From Pseudomonadota bacterium (GTDB taxonomy: Bacteria; Desulfobacterota; Desulfovibrionia; Desulfovibrionales; Desulfovibrionaceae), in contig JAHIUD010000023.1 in NCBI GenBank assembly GCA_018817515.1, positions 1 to 42,850 on the forward strand: 42,850 bases of DNA, written 5' to 3'. The first letter of the stretch is position 1. Each line of letters opens with the position of its first letter. The notes beneath the pieces were generated by a model. The model saw only the letters and a list, made by a program, of their open reading frames with translations. It was not told the DNA's origin and did not search any database. Both the position numbers and the translations under genes were made by a program. Shown piece by piece: positions 14,667 through 22,338 of this stretch.

Positions 14667-15776
14667 ATGCTTGGACGCATACAGGTCAACAATCTCAACC
14701 TGATCCAGGGAGAGCTGCCCTCCGTCGAGAACTACTTCCTCTTCGTGGGGCGCGGCGCAGGCACCAACGAGGGCAAGCTCGTGACCATGAGCCAGGAAAC
14801 CAACCTCGACGCCGTCCTGGGCGCGGCCGACTCCAACCTCAAAACCCAGATCCAGGCCGCCCGCCTGAACGCCGGGCAGAACTGGTTCGCCTGCGTTATC
14901 CCCCTGGCCGTGGACGCCACCTGGGAAGACGCCGTCGACTTCGCCATGGAGCGCACCTCCGTGGAGGCCATCGTGGTGACCGACCCGGTGACCGCCTCCA
15001 CGGACGTGGAAGACATGCAGGCCAAGGCCGAGGCCATCATGGCCACGTACATGCGGCCCGTGTTCATCGTGGGCTGCTCGCGCAAGCCCCTGGTCACCGA
15101 GACCTGGGCGGAGTTCCAGGACGTCCTGCGGGCCATCACCGCCAATGTGGCGGCCGATCAGGTCTCTCTCGTGGCCACCCTGTGGGGTCCGGAGGTCGGC
15201 GCGTACGCCGGGCGGCTCGCCAACCGTTCCGTCACCGTGGCCGACTCGCCCATGCGCGTGGCCACCGGCCCGCTCGTCGGCGAGTGGTCCGACCGCCCCG
15301 AGGACAAGGACGGCCTCATCCTGGACATGTCCGTGCTCGATGCCCTGGACAAGGCCCGCTGGTCGGTGCCGCAGTGGTACCCCGACTACCCCGGCGTCTA
15401 TTGGGGCGACGGCAACGTGCTGGACGTGCCCGGCGGCGACTACCAGGTCATCGAGAACCTCCGCGTGGTGCAGAAGGCCATGCGCAGGGTCTACCCGCTG
15501 GCCGTGGCCAGGATCGCCGACAGGCGCCTGAACTCTAGCCCGGCCAGCATCGCCGCCGCGAAGACCTACTTCATGCGCCCCCTGCGGGGCATGAGCCGGA
15601 GCCGCAAGATTCTCGGCCTGGTGTTCCCCGGCGAGATCGAACCCCCCAAGGACGCGGACATCGCCATCGTCTGGATGTCCAAGTACAGCGTGGAAATTTG
15701 GCTGACGGCCCGGCCTTACAACAGCCCCAAGGCCATCACCAACAACATCCTCCTTGATCTGACCAACTACGGGTAG
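14667..15776 (+). CDS. Contractile tail sheath protein (DUF2586 type)
   Basis: This 369-residue protein looks like the DUF2586 group of sheath proteins used by P2-like phages of deltaproteobacteria. It begins LGRIQVNNLNLIQGELP, followed by ENYFLFVGRG. The C-terminal third has LRVVQKAMRRVYPLAVARIADRRLNS, then MSRSRKILGLVFPGEI. The sheath polymerises around the tube and contracts on infection. AAGGAGACCCC lies just upstream of ATG 14667. It corresponds in position to P2 FI. Confidence 0.88.
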   Translation: MLGRIQVNNLNLIQGELPSVENYFLFVGRGAGTNEGKLVTMSQETNLDAVLGAADSNLKTQIQAARLNAGQNWFACVIPLAVDATWEDAVDFAMERTSVEAIVVTDPVTASTDVEDMQAKAEAIMATYMRPVFIVGCSRKPLVTETWAEFQDVLRAITANVAADQVSLVATLWGPEVGAYAGRLANRSVTVADSPMRVATGPLVGEWSDRPEDKDGLILDMSVLDALDKARWSVPQWYPDYPGVYWGDGNVLDVPGGDYQVIENLRVVQKAMRRVYPLAVARIADRRLNSSPASIAAAKTYFMRPLRGMSRSRKILGLVFPGEIEPPKDADIAIVWMSKYSVEIWLTARPYNSPKAITNNILLDLTNYG

Positions 15777-15783
15777 GTGAACC

Positions 15784-16293
15784 ATGGCCCAGCGCATCAG
15801 CGGAAAAAACTTCGACATTCGTCTCGGCGACCTCGCCATGAACATCAACAAGGCCACCCTTTCCATCGAGGACGGCACCGAGGTCGCGCTCGACAACGGC
15901 GTGCCGAACGGGTGGGTGGCTGGCGACACGAAGGCCTCCGGCGAGCTTGAGCTCGACGCGCAGGCCGTGTCCCTGGTCATGGAGGCGGCCAAGGCTGCCG
16001 GGAGCTTCCGCGAACTCGAAACCTTCGACATGCTCTTCTACGCCAAGACCGGCAGCGAAGAGGAGATGAAGGTCGAGGCCTTCGGCTGCAAGCTCTCCAT
16101 CGACTCGCTGCTCGACGTGGACAAGAAGGGCGGGGAAAAGCACCTCACCAAGGTCAAGTACGTGGTGACCTCCCCCGACTTCGTGCGCATCAACGGCGTG
16201 CCCTACCTCTCCGCCGAGGAGACCGAGGGCCTGGTGCGCAGCGACGACGACGAGGGCGCCGACGGCACCAAGAACACCCAGGCCAACGGGTAG
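15784..16293 (+). CDS. Tail tube protein (DUF2597 type)
   Basis: The 169-residue protein follows the sheath gene by 7 bp. It begins MAQRISGKNFDIRLGDL, with later VPNGWVAGDTKASGELELDAQ and a tail of Asp/Glu. This matches the DUF2597 tube group that pairs with DUF2586 sheaths. It forms the inner tail tube, the counterpart of P2 FII. Confidence 0.85.
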   Translation: MAQRISGKNFDIRLGDLAMNINKATLSIEDGTEVALDNGVPNGWVAGDTKASGELELDAQAVSLVMEAAKAAGSFRELETFDMLFYAKTGSEEEMKVEAFGCKLSIDSLLDVDKKGGEKHLTKVKYVVTSPDFVRINGVPYLSAEETEGLVRSDDDEGADGTKNTQANG

Positions 16294-16296
16294 ACC

Positions 16297-16494
16297 GTGG
16301 ACTCCGCGGACATCGCATCCGAGCGCGAGGCGATCCACCGCGAGGAGTCTTTGGCGCGCGTGCGAAAGACGCAGGCCAGCGGCCCCAGCCGCGAAACATG
16401 CGAGAACTGCGGAGACCGCATACCCGAGGCCAGGAGACAGGCTGTGCCAGGCTGCCGCCTGTGCATACGCTGCCAGAAGGAGCGTGAGGAATGA
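16297..16494 (+). CDS. DksA/TraR-type C4 zinc-finger protein
   Basis: This 65-residue protein has the TraR/DksA zinc finger CENCGDRIPEARRQAVPGCRLCIRCQ (two CxxC pairs) behind a short helix. Phage TraR-like proteins bind the RNA polymerase secondary channel and mimic DksA with ppGpp. Translation starts at GTG 16297, 4 bp after the tube gene. Its stop overlaps the lysin start (ATGA). The short N-terminal helix still has acidic residues (DSAD), as TraR uses. Confidence 0.85.
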   Translation: MDSADIASEREAIHREESLARVRKTQASGPSRETCENCGDRIPEARRQAVPGCRLCIRCQKEREE

Positions 16495-17069
16495 GCGATC
16501 ATCGTCTTGCCGGGAAGGGCGGCATGTCAAACCGCGAAGCCTGCTTCGCCTTCACAGTCATGAGGCCGGATACGGAGGGGGGCGCGAAGTACACCTGTCG
16601 GGCCGCCGCAGACGACCCCGGCGGCCCGACCAAGTACGGCGTGACCCTTGCGACCCTGCGCCGCTACCGGAGCGACCCCACACTGACCGCCGACGACGTG
16701 AAGGCGCTGACCGAGGAAGAGGCCCGCGCCATTTTCGAACAAGGCTACTACGACCACATCAACGCCGACCTGCTGCCCGCTCCGCTGGCCTTGATGGCCG
16801 TGGATTGGGTGTTTAACGGCGGCCCGGCTGTGAGACGGCTTCAGGAGCGCCTGGGGGTCAACCCTGACGGCGTGATCGGACCGCACACCGCTGCCGTGGC
16901 CAACTCGCTGTCGCCCGACCTCATGGGCGCGGTGATCAGCGCCTACGGTGCGGCCCGCCTTGAATACATGCAGGCGCTCCGCAACTGGGAAGCGAACAAG
17001 AACGGCTGGAGCACCCGCGTTCATGTCTGCATGGACGAAGCGCGCAAGCTCATCAACGAGGAGGGGTAG
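16491..17069 (+). CDS. Endolysin, GH108-type muramidase with peptidoglycan-binding domain
   Basis: The 192-residue protein has the glycoside hydrolase 108 core MRPDTEGGAKYT, with the EGG glutamate as catalytic residue, then DDPGGPTKYGVT. A C-terminal peptidoglycan-binding segment has RRLQERLGVNPDGVIGPHT. It degrades cell-wall glycan strands for lysis. No signal peptide is visible, so it needs the neighbouring holins. ATG 16491 overlaps the zinc-finger stop and has AAGGAG upstream; an in-frame ATG at 16524 is an alternative. Confidence 0.93.
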   Translation: MSDHRLAGKGGMSNREACFAFTVMRPDTEGGAKYTCRAAADDPGGPTKYGVTLATLRRYRSDPTLTADDVKALTEEEARAIFEQGYYDHINADLLPAPLALMAVDWVFNGGPAVRRLQERLGVNPDGVIGPHTAAVANSLSPDLMGAVISAYGAARLEYMQALRNWEANKNGWSTRVHVCMDEARKLINEEG

Positions 17070-17072
17070 GCC

Positions 17073-17591
17073 ATGGGATTCGACTGGAAAGCAACCCTTG
17101 CCGCCGTGGCCCCGGCCATTGGCACGGCCATCGGCGGTCCGTTCGGCGCTCTGGCCGGGACAGCGGTCAAGGCCGTGCTCGGGCTCGGTGAGGACTCCAC
17201 GGAGGAGGCCACGGCCCAGGCGCTTGCCAAGGCCACGCCGGAGCAGCTCCTTGCCCTCAAGCAGGCCGACAACGAATTCAAGCTCAACATGCAGAAGCTC
17301 GGCATCGACCTGGCCAAGATCGACGCCGAAGACCGGGCGAGCGCCAGGCAGCGGGAAATGGAGGTCCGGGACTGGACTCCCAGAGCCCTTGCCGTCGGCC
17401 TCACCCTCGGCTTCTTCGGCCTTCTCGGGTGGCTCGTGGCTCACGAACCGCCCGCCGGATCGCGGGACATCCTGAACATCATGCTCGGCTCGCTCGGCAC
17501 TGGCTGGATCACGATGCTGGCCTACTACTTCGGCTCCAGCAAGAGCGGCGACAGCGCCATCAAGACGCTCGGCGCGCAGGCGGGAAAATGA
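17073..17591 (+). CDS. Holin, 3TM family
   Basis: The 172-residue protein has an N-terminal hydrophobic Gly/Ala-rich segment (about 8-38), a charged amphipathic middle, and two membrane segments near residues 105-123 (LAVGLTLGFFGLLGWLV) and 131-150 (ILNIMLGSLGTGWITMLAYYF). This is the layout of the 3TM holin family linked with gene-transfer agents and phages. It lies 3 bp after the endolysin and overlaps the next gene by 4 bp. Confidence 0.82.
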   Translation: MGFDWKATLAAVAPAIGTAIGGPFGALAGTAVKAVLGLGEDSTEEATAQALAKATPEQLLALKQADNEFKLNMQKLGIDLAKIDAEDRASARQREMEVRDWTPRALAVGLTLGFFGLLGWLVAHEPPAGSRDILNIMLGSLGTGWITMLAYYFGSSKSGDSAIKTLGAQAGK

Positions 17592-17935
17592 CCACGCCGG
17601 TCGAGGCCTCGGACGCGCTCATGAGGGCCGGGTCGTATGTCGCTGGCGCTCTGCCCCTGCTGCTCCTGGCTGCTCTGGGCGGCGTCGTGCGCTCCATGCA
17701 GGCTGGCCGGTGCGGTCTCAAGGCCGTGGCCTACGCCGCCATCAGCGCCGGTTTTGCCGGAGTACTGGTGCATCTGCTCCTGCAGTCCTCCGGCCTGCCC
17801 ATGGGGCTCCAGGCAGCCATGGTGGGCATCAGCGGCTACGCCTCCGGAGAGCTGCTCAAGATCATGGCCGTGCGCCTGTGCAGGTGGGCCGACAGCGCGT
17901 TGCCCTGCAAGGATCATGGCGACCACCAGGGCTAA
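17588..17935 (+). CDS. Second holin-like membrane protein
   Basis: The 115-residue protein starts at ATG 17588, overlapping the first holin. Three hydrophobic segments are visible: GSYVAGALPLLLLAALGGVV, AVAYAAISAGFAGVLVHLLL, and GLQAAMVGISGYASGELLKIM. The pattern resembles LydA-type holins. Having two adjacent membrane proteins suggests a holin/antiholin or holin/pinholin pair. Confidence 0.72.
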   Translation: MTTPVEASDALMRAGSYVAGALPLLLLAALGGVVRSMQAGRCGLKAVAYAAISAGFAGVLVHLLLQSSGLPMGLQAAMVGISGYASGELLKIMAVRLCRWADSALPCKDHGDHQG

Positions 17936-17972
17936 CGGCACCACAAAACCGAAACACGAGAGGAAGGACCAA

Positions 17973-18233
17973 ATGACCAAGACCATCAAGCTCAAGATCG
18001 ACGGCAAGCTCATCGCGTTCAACGTGGATGCCGCGGCCTACGACAAGTACCTGAACGAGCTGATGCCCAGCAACAAGATCGCCCCCGCGCGCAACTTCCT
18101 GCTGCGCACCGTGGCGGCGGAAGACCGCGAGGCCCTCAAGTCCGCACTGGAGAAGCCGAGCATGGGCCTGCAGATCGCAGGCAAGCTCGTCGAGGAGTTC
18201 ACCCCGGACATCGAGATCGAGCTGGGGGAGTAG
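17973..18233 (+). CDS. Tail assembly chaperone, short form (P2 gpE equivalent)
   Basis: The 86-residue protein (MTKTIKLKIDGKLIAFNVDA...) is small, helical and acidic at the end, and sits just before the tape-measure gene, where tail chaperones occur. AGGAAGGACC precedes the ATG. The frame ends CTG GGG GAG TAG, a run of five G next to the stop, and the -1 frame continues open to 18418. The short form probably coats the tape measure during tube assembly. Confidence 0.78.
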   Translation: MTKTIKLKIDGKLIAFNVDAAAYDKYLNELMPSNKIAPARNFLLRTVAAEDREALKSALEKPSMGLQIAGKLVEEFTPDIEIELGE

Positions 18234-18418
18234 AGGCGCGGGCCGCGGCCATCGGCGAGAGCGGGCTGTCACAACTGCTGACCCTGTCCCGCCGGTGGTT
18301 TCCGGGCCGCGAGCCGGACGGCGAGGCCATGGCCGAGGCGCTGTTCCTGGAACAGGATTATTGGGAGAAGATGGCCACCGCCGTGGCCAACGGCATAGCA
18401 AGAGCGTTCAGGGGGTAG
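18227..18418 (+). CDS. Tail assembly chaperone -1 frameshift extension (P2 gpE' equivalent)
   Basis: The -1 frame relative to the short chaperone is open from before the G5 run to TAG at 18416-18418 and ends 3 bp before the tape-measure ATG. It encodes about 62 residues (GVEARAAAIGESGLSQLLTLS... then YWEKMATAVANGIARAF), which would be fused to the short form. P2 E/E' and lambda G/GT use -1 frameshifting at this spot. The only in-frame ATG is internal, so separate translation is less likely. The exact slip site is inferred. Confidence 0.7.
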   Translation, partial: GVEARAAAIGESGLSQLLTLSRRWFPGREPDGEAMAEALFLEQDYWEKMATAVANGIARAFRG

Positions 18419-18421
18419 GGA

Positions 18422-20218
18422 ATGGCGACGCGACTGGAACGGCTCATGTTCGCCATCGGCATGCGCGACGAGGCTTCCAGCAAGATGGGCAAGCTGCGCA
18501 AGGCCATCACCGGCATGACCGAGACTGTGCATGACCAGTTTCTGCGCGTCGGCACCGGGGCTATGGGGGCCTATTCGCAGGCCCAGGGCATCCACCAGCT
18601 GGTGGCCCCGGCCATCGACCTCAACCGGGCCATGGGTGAAGTGTCCAGCCTGGACGTGGACAATTCCTCGCTGGCCAGCCTGCAGGCGTCGGCGAAGCAG
18701 TTCGCCATGGACTACGGCGGCTCCGCGGCCGACGTGGTGCGCGCCTCCTACGACATTCAATCGGCCATCGCCGGGTTGAAGGGCAACGAGCTGGGTACAT
18801 TCTCCGTGGCCTCCGGCGTGCTCGCCCGCGCCACGAAGGCCGACGTCGGCGTCATCACCAGCTACATGGGCACCATGTACGGCATCTTCAAGGACCAGGC
18901 CGACCGCATGGGTAAGGCGCAATGGGTCGAACAACTCACCGGCCAGACGGCGCTCGCCGTGCAGATGTTCAAGACCAAAGGCCCGGAGATGAGCGCCGCC
19001 TTCACGGCCTTGGGCGCCAACGCCAAGGCAGCGGGCATCGCCGCCTCCGAGCAAATCGCCATCCTGGGCACGCTGCAGTCCACCATGGGCGGCAGCGAGG
19101 CCGGCACGAAGTACAAAGCCTTCCTGGCCGGTGTGGGCAACGCACAGAAGGAGCTGGGGCTCAAGTTCACCGACAAGGGCGGCAACATGCTGGGCATGGT
19201 GGCCATCCTCGACAAGCTGAAGGGCAAGTTCGGAGACACCCTCAACGTCGCCGAATCGGACGCGCTCAAGAAGGCCTTCGGTTCGGACGAAGCCGTCAGC
19301 CTCATCAAACAGCTCATGACGGACAGCACGGGCCTGGCCAAGAGCATAGACTCCCTCGGCAAGGTCCAAGGAATGGACAAGGCGCGGGAGATGGCCTCCA
19401 AAATGACCGACGTTTGGCATAAGGGGTCCGGGGCCATCGGCGTGCTCGCCGCGTCCTTCGGGCAGCAGCTCCTGCCGCCGCTTGAGAAGCTCGTGGGCAA
19501 GGGGGTCGACGTCATGAAGACCATGGTGCGCTGGATCGACATCGCCCCGAATCTGGCCCGCTGGATCGGGTACGGGGCCATCACCGTCATGGCCCTGGCC
19601 GCCGTCATGGGGGTGCTCTCCGCGGCCATAGCGATCAACAAGATCGCCTGGCTGGCCCTGGGCGGGCCGGTCCGGCTCGCCGTCTCGCTCTTCGGCCTGC
19701 TGCGCAAGCTGACCTTCCTGCAAACGGCGGCGACGTGGCTGCTCAATACCTCCCTGTACGGCTGCCCCATGATCTGGGTCGTCATCGGCGTCGTGGCGCT
19801 GATCGCCGCCGTTGGCGCGCTGATCTACTGGTGGGACGACCTCAAGGCGGCATTCCTGGACACGTCCTGGGGCAAGGCCATTATGGCGACCATCGACTCC
19901 CTCATGGCCCCGTTTAAACTTCTGGGCGAGACGTGGGATTGGATCTCCCAGAAGTTTGGCTTCAGCAGCTCTACCGAGGTGACAGCCAAGGCCCAGGCTG
20001 CAGCACGGTCGGCGGAAATCCCGAAGGCCCCGGCCATGCTTTCCTCCATCAACGCGCCGCGCTCCTCGGAGATCCCCGTGGGCGGCGTCCTGGCCAACAA
20101 CTCCACACTAAACCGTTCCAACTCGCGGCAAACGACCATCGGCAGCGTGACCATCCACAGCGAGCAGCCCATGACCTCGGGCCAGCTTGACGAGTGGGCG
20201 GCCCTGCAAGCGGGGTAA
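18422..20218 (+). CDS. Tail tape measure protein (P2 gpT type)
   Basis: The 598-residue protein has an N-terminal helical region (MATRLERLMFAIGMRDEASSKMGKLRKAITG), a central phage tail-length domain (FAMDYGGSAADVVRASYDIQSAIAGL, SEQIAILGTLQSTMGGSEAGTKYKAFL), then hydrophobic segments around 395-420 and 460-485 and a Ser/Asn-rich C-terminus. Tape measures set tail length and exit to help DNA cross the membrane. At about 600 residues it implies a short to medium tail. Confidence 0.92.
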   Translation: MATRLERLMFAIGMRDEASSKMGKLRKAITGMTETVHDQFLRVGTGAMGAYSQAQGIHQLVAPAIDLNRAMGEVSSLDVDNSSLASLQASAKQFAMDYGGSAADVVRASYDIQSAIAGLKGNELGTFSVASGVLARATKADVGVITSYMGTMYGIFKDQADRMGKAQWVEQLTGQTALAVQMFKTKGPEMSAAFTALGANAKAAGIAASEQIAILGTLQSTMGGSEAGTKYKAFLAGVGNAQKELGLKFTDKGGNMLGMVAILDKLKGKFGDTLNVAESDALKKAFGSDEAVSLIKQLMTDSTGLAKSIDSLGKVQGMDKAREMASKMTDVWHKGSGAIGVLAASFGQQLLPPLEKLVGKGVDVMKTMVRWIDIAPNLARWIGYGAITVMALAAVMGVLSAAIAINKIAWLALGGPVRLAVSLFGLLRKLTFLQTAATWLLNTSLYGCPMIWVVIGVVALIAAVGALIYWWDDLKAAFLDTSWGKAIMATIDSLMAPFKLLGETWDWISQKFGFSSSTEVTAKAQAAARSAEIPKAPAMLSSINAPRSSEIPVGGVLANNSTLNRSNSRQTTIGSVTIHSEQPMTSGQLDEWAALQAG

Positions 20219-20221
20219 GGC

Positions 20222-20545
20222 ATGGCGGACTACATCGACCTGCGCATCACCAAGGACGATCTGACCCTGGACGCCGGGGGCAACCCCGTGCTGCTGGATG
20301 GCCGGGCGTCCATCGCCCAGGACATCATGCACATGATCCGGGAGTCGGGCCTGCTGGTGGAGATCATCGCCAACCGCGACGCGCGGAAGCGCCGCGCGAA
20401 CATCGTCAAGATCACCATCGCAGTGGACGACGACGAGCGGATCGTGCCCGGCACCGCCGTCATCAAGGAGTCCTCCCCGGGCGAGTACTGGCTCACGGCC
20501 CGAACGGTCAAATATGGCGACATGAGCCTGCAACTGGAGGCTTAG
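20222..20545 (+). CDS. DUF2590-type phage protein, probable baseplate wedge component
   Basis: This 107-residue protein (MADYIDLRITKDDLTLDAGGNPVLLDGRASIAQDIMHMIRESG...) fits the DUF2590 group, found between tape measure and baseplate J in P2-like phages of this kind. The .DLTLD.GGNPVLLDG. start resembles gp25/gpW wedge proteins, so a wedge role is inferred. It abuts the gpJ-type gene directly. Confidence 0.75.
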   Translation: MADYIDLRITKDDLTLDAGGNPVLLDGRASIAQDIMHMIRESGLLVEIIANRDARKRRANIVKITIAVDDDERIVPGTAVIKESSPGEYWLTARTVKYGDMSLQLEA

Positions 20546-21739
20546 ATGGCCAGCACCCAAGACATCGCCAAAGAGCTGTTCACCACGATGCTGCGCGAGT
20601 CCGGCATGCCGGTCACGCAAGACGAGATGCAGGCCGAGTGGGACGTCATCAACACGGCCCAGGGCAGCCTCATCACCAACAGCAGCGCCTGGAGCCCGTT
20701 CTGGCGGCTCATCTCGGCCATCGTCACGGCGCCCGCCCTATGGCTCGTCTCGTTGCTGGTGGGCACGGCCCTGCCGAACACCTTCCTGCGCTTCGCCTCC
20801 GGCGCCTGGCTCGACATCTTTGCCTGGGGCGTCGACGTGCTGCGCAAGCAGGCCACCAGCGCCCAGGGAGCGTTGCGGTTCACGCGCTCATCCGCCGCGG
20901 GCACCATCACCATCCCGGCCGGGACCGTCGTGGAATCGCCGGAGCTTTCCGGCATGACCTACGCCGTGGCCACCATCGCCGAGGCGGTCATCCCGGAGGG
21001 GCAGCTCTCCCTCGACGTACCCGTGCAGGCCGAGCAGCCGGGCGTGGCCTACAACCTCGGGCCGGGGTACTACTCCATCATGGCCAAGCCGGTGCCAGGC
21101 ATCGTCTCCGTGACCAACCTGGCCGACTGGCTGACCTCTCCCGGCGCCGACGTGGAGGACGACGAGGCCCTGCGCCTGCGCGCGCGGAATCAGTTCGCCG
21201 CCGTCGGGCAATACCACCACGACGCGGCCTACAAGGCCCTGATCGCGAAATACGCTGGCATCCGCATTGACTACCTCTTCTTCGAGAAGGACGGCCCGCG
21301 CGGCCCCGGCACGGCGAATTGCCACATCATGATCGAGAGCGGCATCCCCTCGCAGGAACTCATCGAGGCCATTAACGCCCACATCCTGGACTCCGGGAAC
21401 CATGGGCACGGCGATGACATGCTCTGCATGCCCATCGGCGCCCTGCCCGTCGACCTCGCGGTCGCGGTGTTCCCCGTCACGTCCGCGAGCGAGGAACGGG
21501 TGACGGCGCTGCTGCAGGCGGTCGAAGACCGCATCCGGTGCGCCTTCCGCGAGAATACCGCCTTCACGGTGACGCGCACCCTGCCCCTGTCCAGGTTCAG
21601 CTTCTCGCGCCTGTCCGAGGAACTGCACGCGGGCCTGCCCGATCTGCGCAGCGTGGAGTTCGGGCGTGAGGACATCGTCGCCTATCTGCAACTCCCCACC
21701 CTGGGCGACCTGTCCATGACGCTCGGAGTCGAGTCGTGA
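20546..21739 (+). CDS. Baseplate assembly protein J
   Basis: The 397-residue protein matches the baseplate J family: a helical N-terminus, the beta region GALRFTRSSAAGTITIPAGTVV, a stretch PGVAYNLGPGYYSIM..PVPGIVSVTN, then GADVEDDEALRLRARNQF and a C-terminal half for wedge contacts. It forms the baseplate wedge with gpI- and gpW-type proteins. Its stop overlaps the next gene by 4 bp. Confidence 0.94.
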   Translation: MASTQDIAKELFTTMLRESGMPVTQDEMQAEWDVINTAQGSLITNSSAWSPFWRLISAIVTAPALWLVSLLVGTALPNTFLRFASGAWLDIFAWGVDVLRKQATSAQGALRFTRSSAAGTITIPAGTVVESPELSGMTYAVATIAEAVIPEGQLSLDVPVQAEQPGVAYNLGPGYYSIMAKPVPGIVSVTNLADWLTSPGADVEDDEALRLRARNQFAAVGQYHHDAAYKALIAKYAGIRIDYLFFEKDGPRGPGTANCHIMIESGIPSQELIEAINAHILDSGNHGHGDDMLCMPIGALPVDLAVAVFPVTSASEERVTALLQAVEDRIRCAFRENTAFTVTRTLPLSRFSFSRLSEELHAGLPDLRSVEFGREDIVAYLQLPTLGDLSMTLGVES

Positions 21740-22338
21740 GCGACGCCCCCACCCCCAAGCTCCCCTTCTGGATGGAAGGCGCGGAGACCGGGGCCTTGGC
21801 TGCGGCCGCGCGGGAATGGTTCTCCAGGCTCGGCCAGGCGGCCACGCTGCCAGCCCGCCAGCTCGACCCGCTCACCTGCACCGGCGCCATCCTGGACCTG
21901 CTGGCGTGGCAGCGCAACGTCACACGCTACAAGGGCGAGCCCGAGCGCGCCTACCGGCTGCGCGTGGCCCACGCCTACGCCAACGCCAAGGACGCCGGAG
22001 GCGTGGCTGGGTGGGGCCGCATCTTCCAGCGCCTGGAGGTGGGCGGCGTCTCCCTGGAAGAGCGCATGGCCGGGCAGGATTGGGACGTGGTCGGCGTCGT
22101 GCTCTCCGATGATGACCTTGCCGCTAATCAGCGCCTGGTCGAGATCATCATCGAGGAATACGGCCGGACCTGCCGCCGCTACCGGCTCGTCTCCAGGCAG
22201 CGGGCGGACATCGCCGCCAGAATTTTCGCCTTCGACAATGACCACATGACGGTCTGCGCGGTCATGCCCCCCCTGTCCCTGGGGGTGCGCCTCGCGGCCT
22301 TTGACGACAACCACAGCACCGTGGAGGCCCGCCAATGA
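21736..22338 (+). CDS. Tail protein I (baseplate, P2 gpI type)
   Basis: This 200-residue protein has the gpI pattern: hydrophobic core DPLTCTGAILDLLAWQRNVTRYKGEPERAYRLRVAHAYANAKDAG near the N-terminus, then a gpI-like region DWDVVGVVLSDDDLAANQRLVEIIIEEYGRTCRRYRL. It joins baseplate J to the fibres. ATG 21736 overlaps gpJ, and the stop overlaps the fibre gene, so J-I-H are coupled. Confidence 0.86.
   Translation: MSDAPTPKLPFWMEGAETGALAAAAREWFSRLGQAATLPARQLDPLTCTGAILDLLAWQRNVTRYKGEPERAYRLRVAHAYANAKDAGGVAGWGRIFQRLEVGGVSLEERMAGQDWDVVGVVLSDDDLAANQRLVEIIIEEYGRTCRRYRLVSRQRADIAARIFAFDNDHMTVCAVMPPLSLGVRLAAFDDNHSTVEARQ

Noticed and set aside
13863-16031. 722-codon leftward open frame over tail genes
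   Set aside because: High-GC antisense shadow of the gpS-type, sheath and tube genes; repetitive Gly/Asp/Val/His composition with no domain.
17710-17976. Basic ORF overlapping the second holin as an Rz1-like spanin
   Set aside because: No lipobox or signal peptide; Arg-rich frame-shadow composition.
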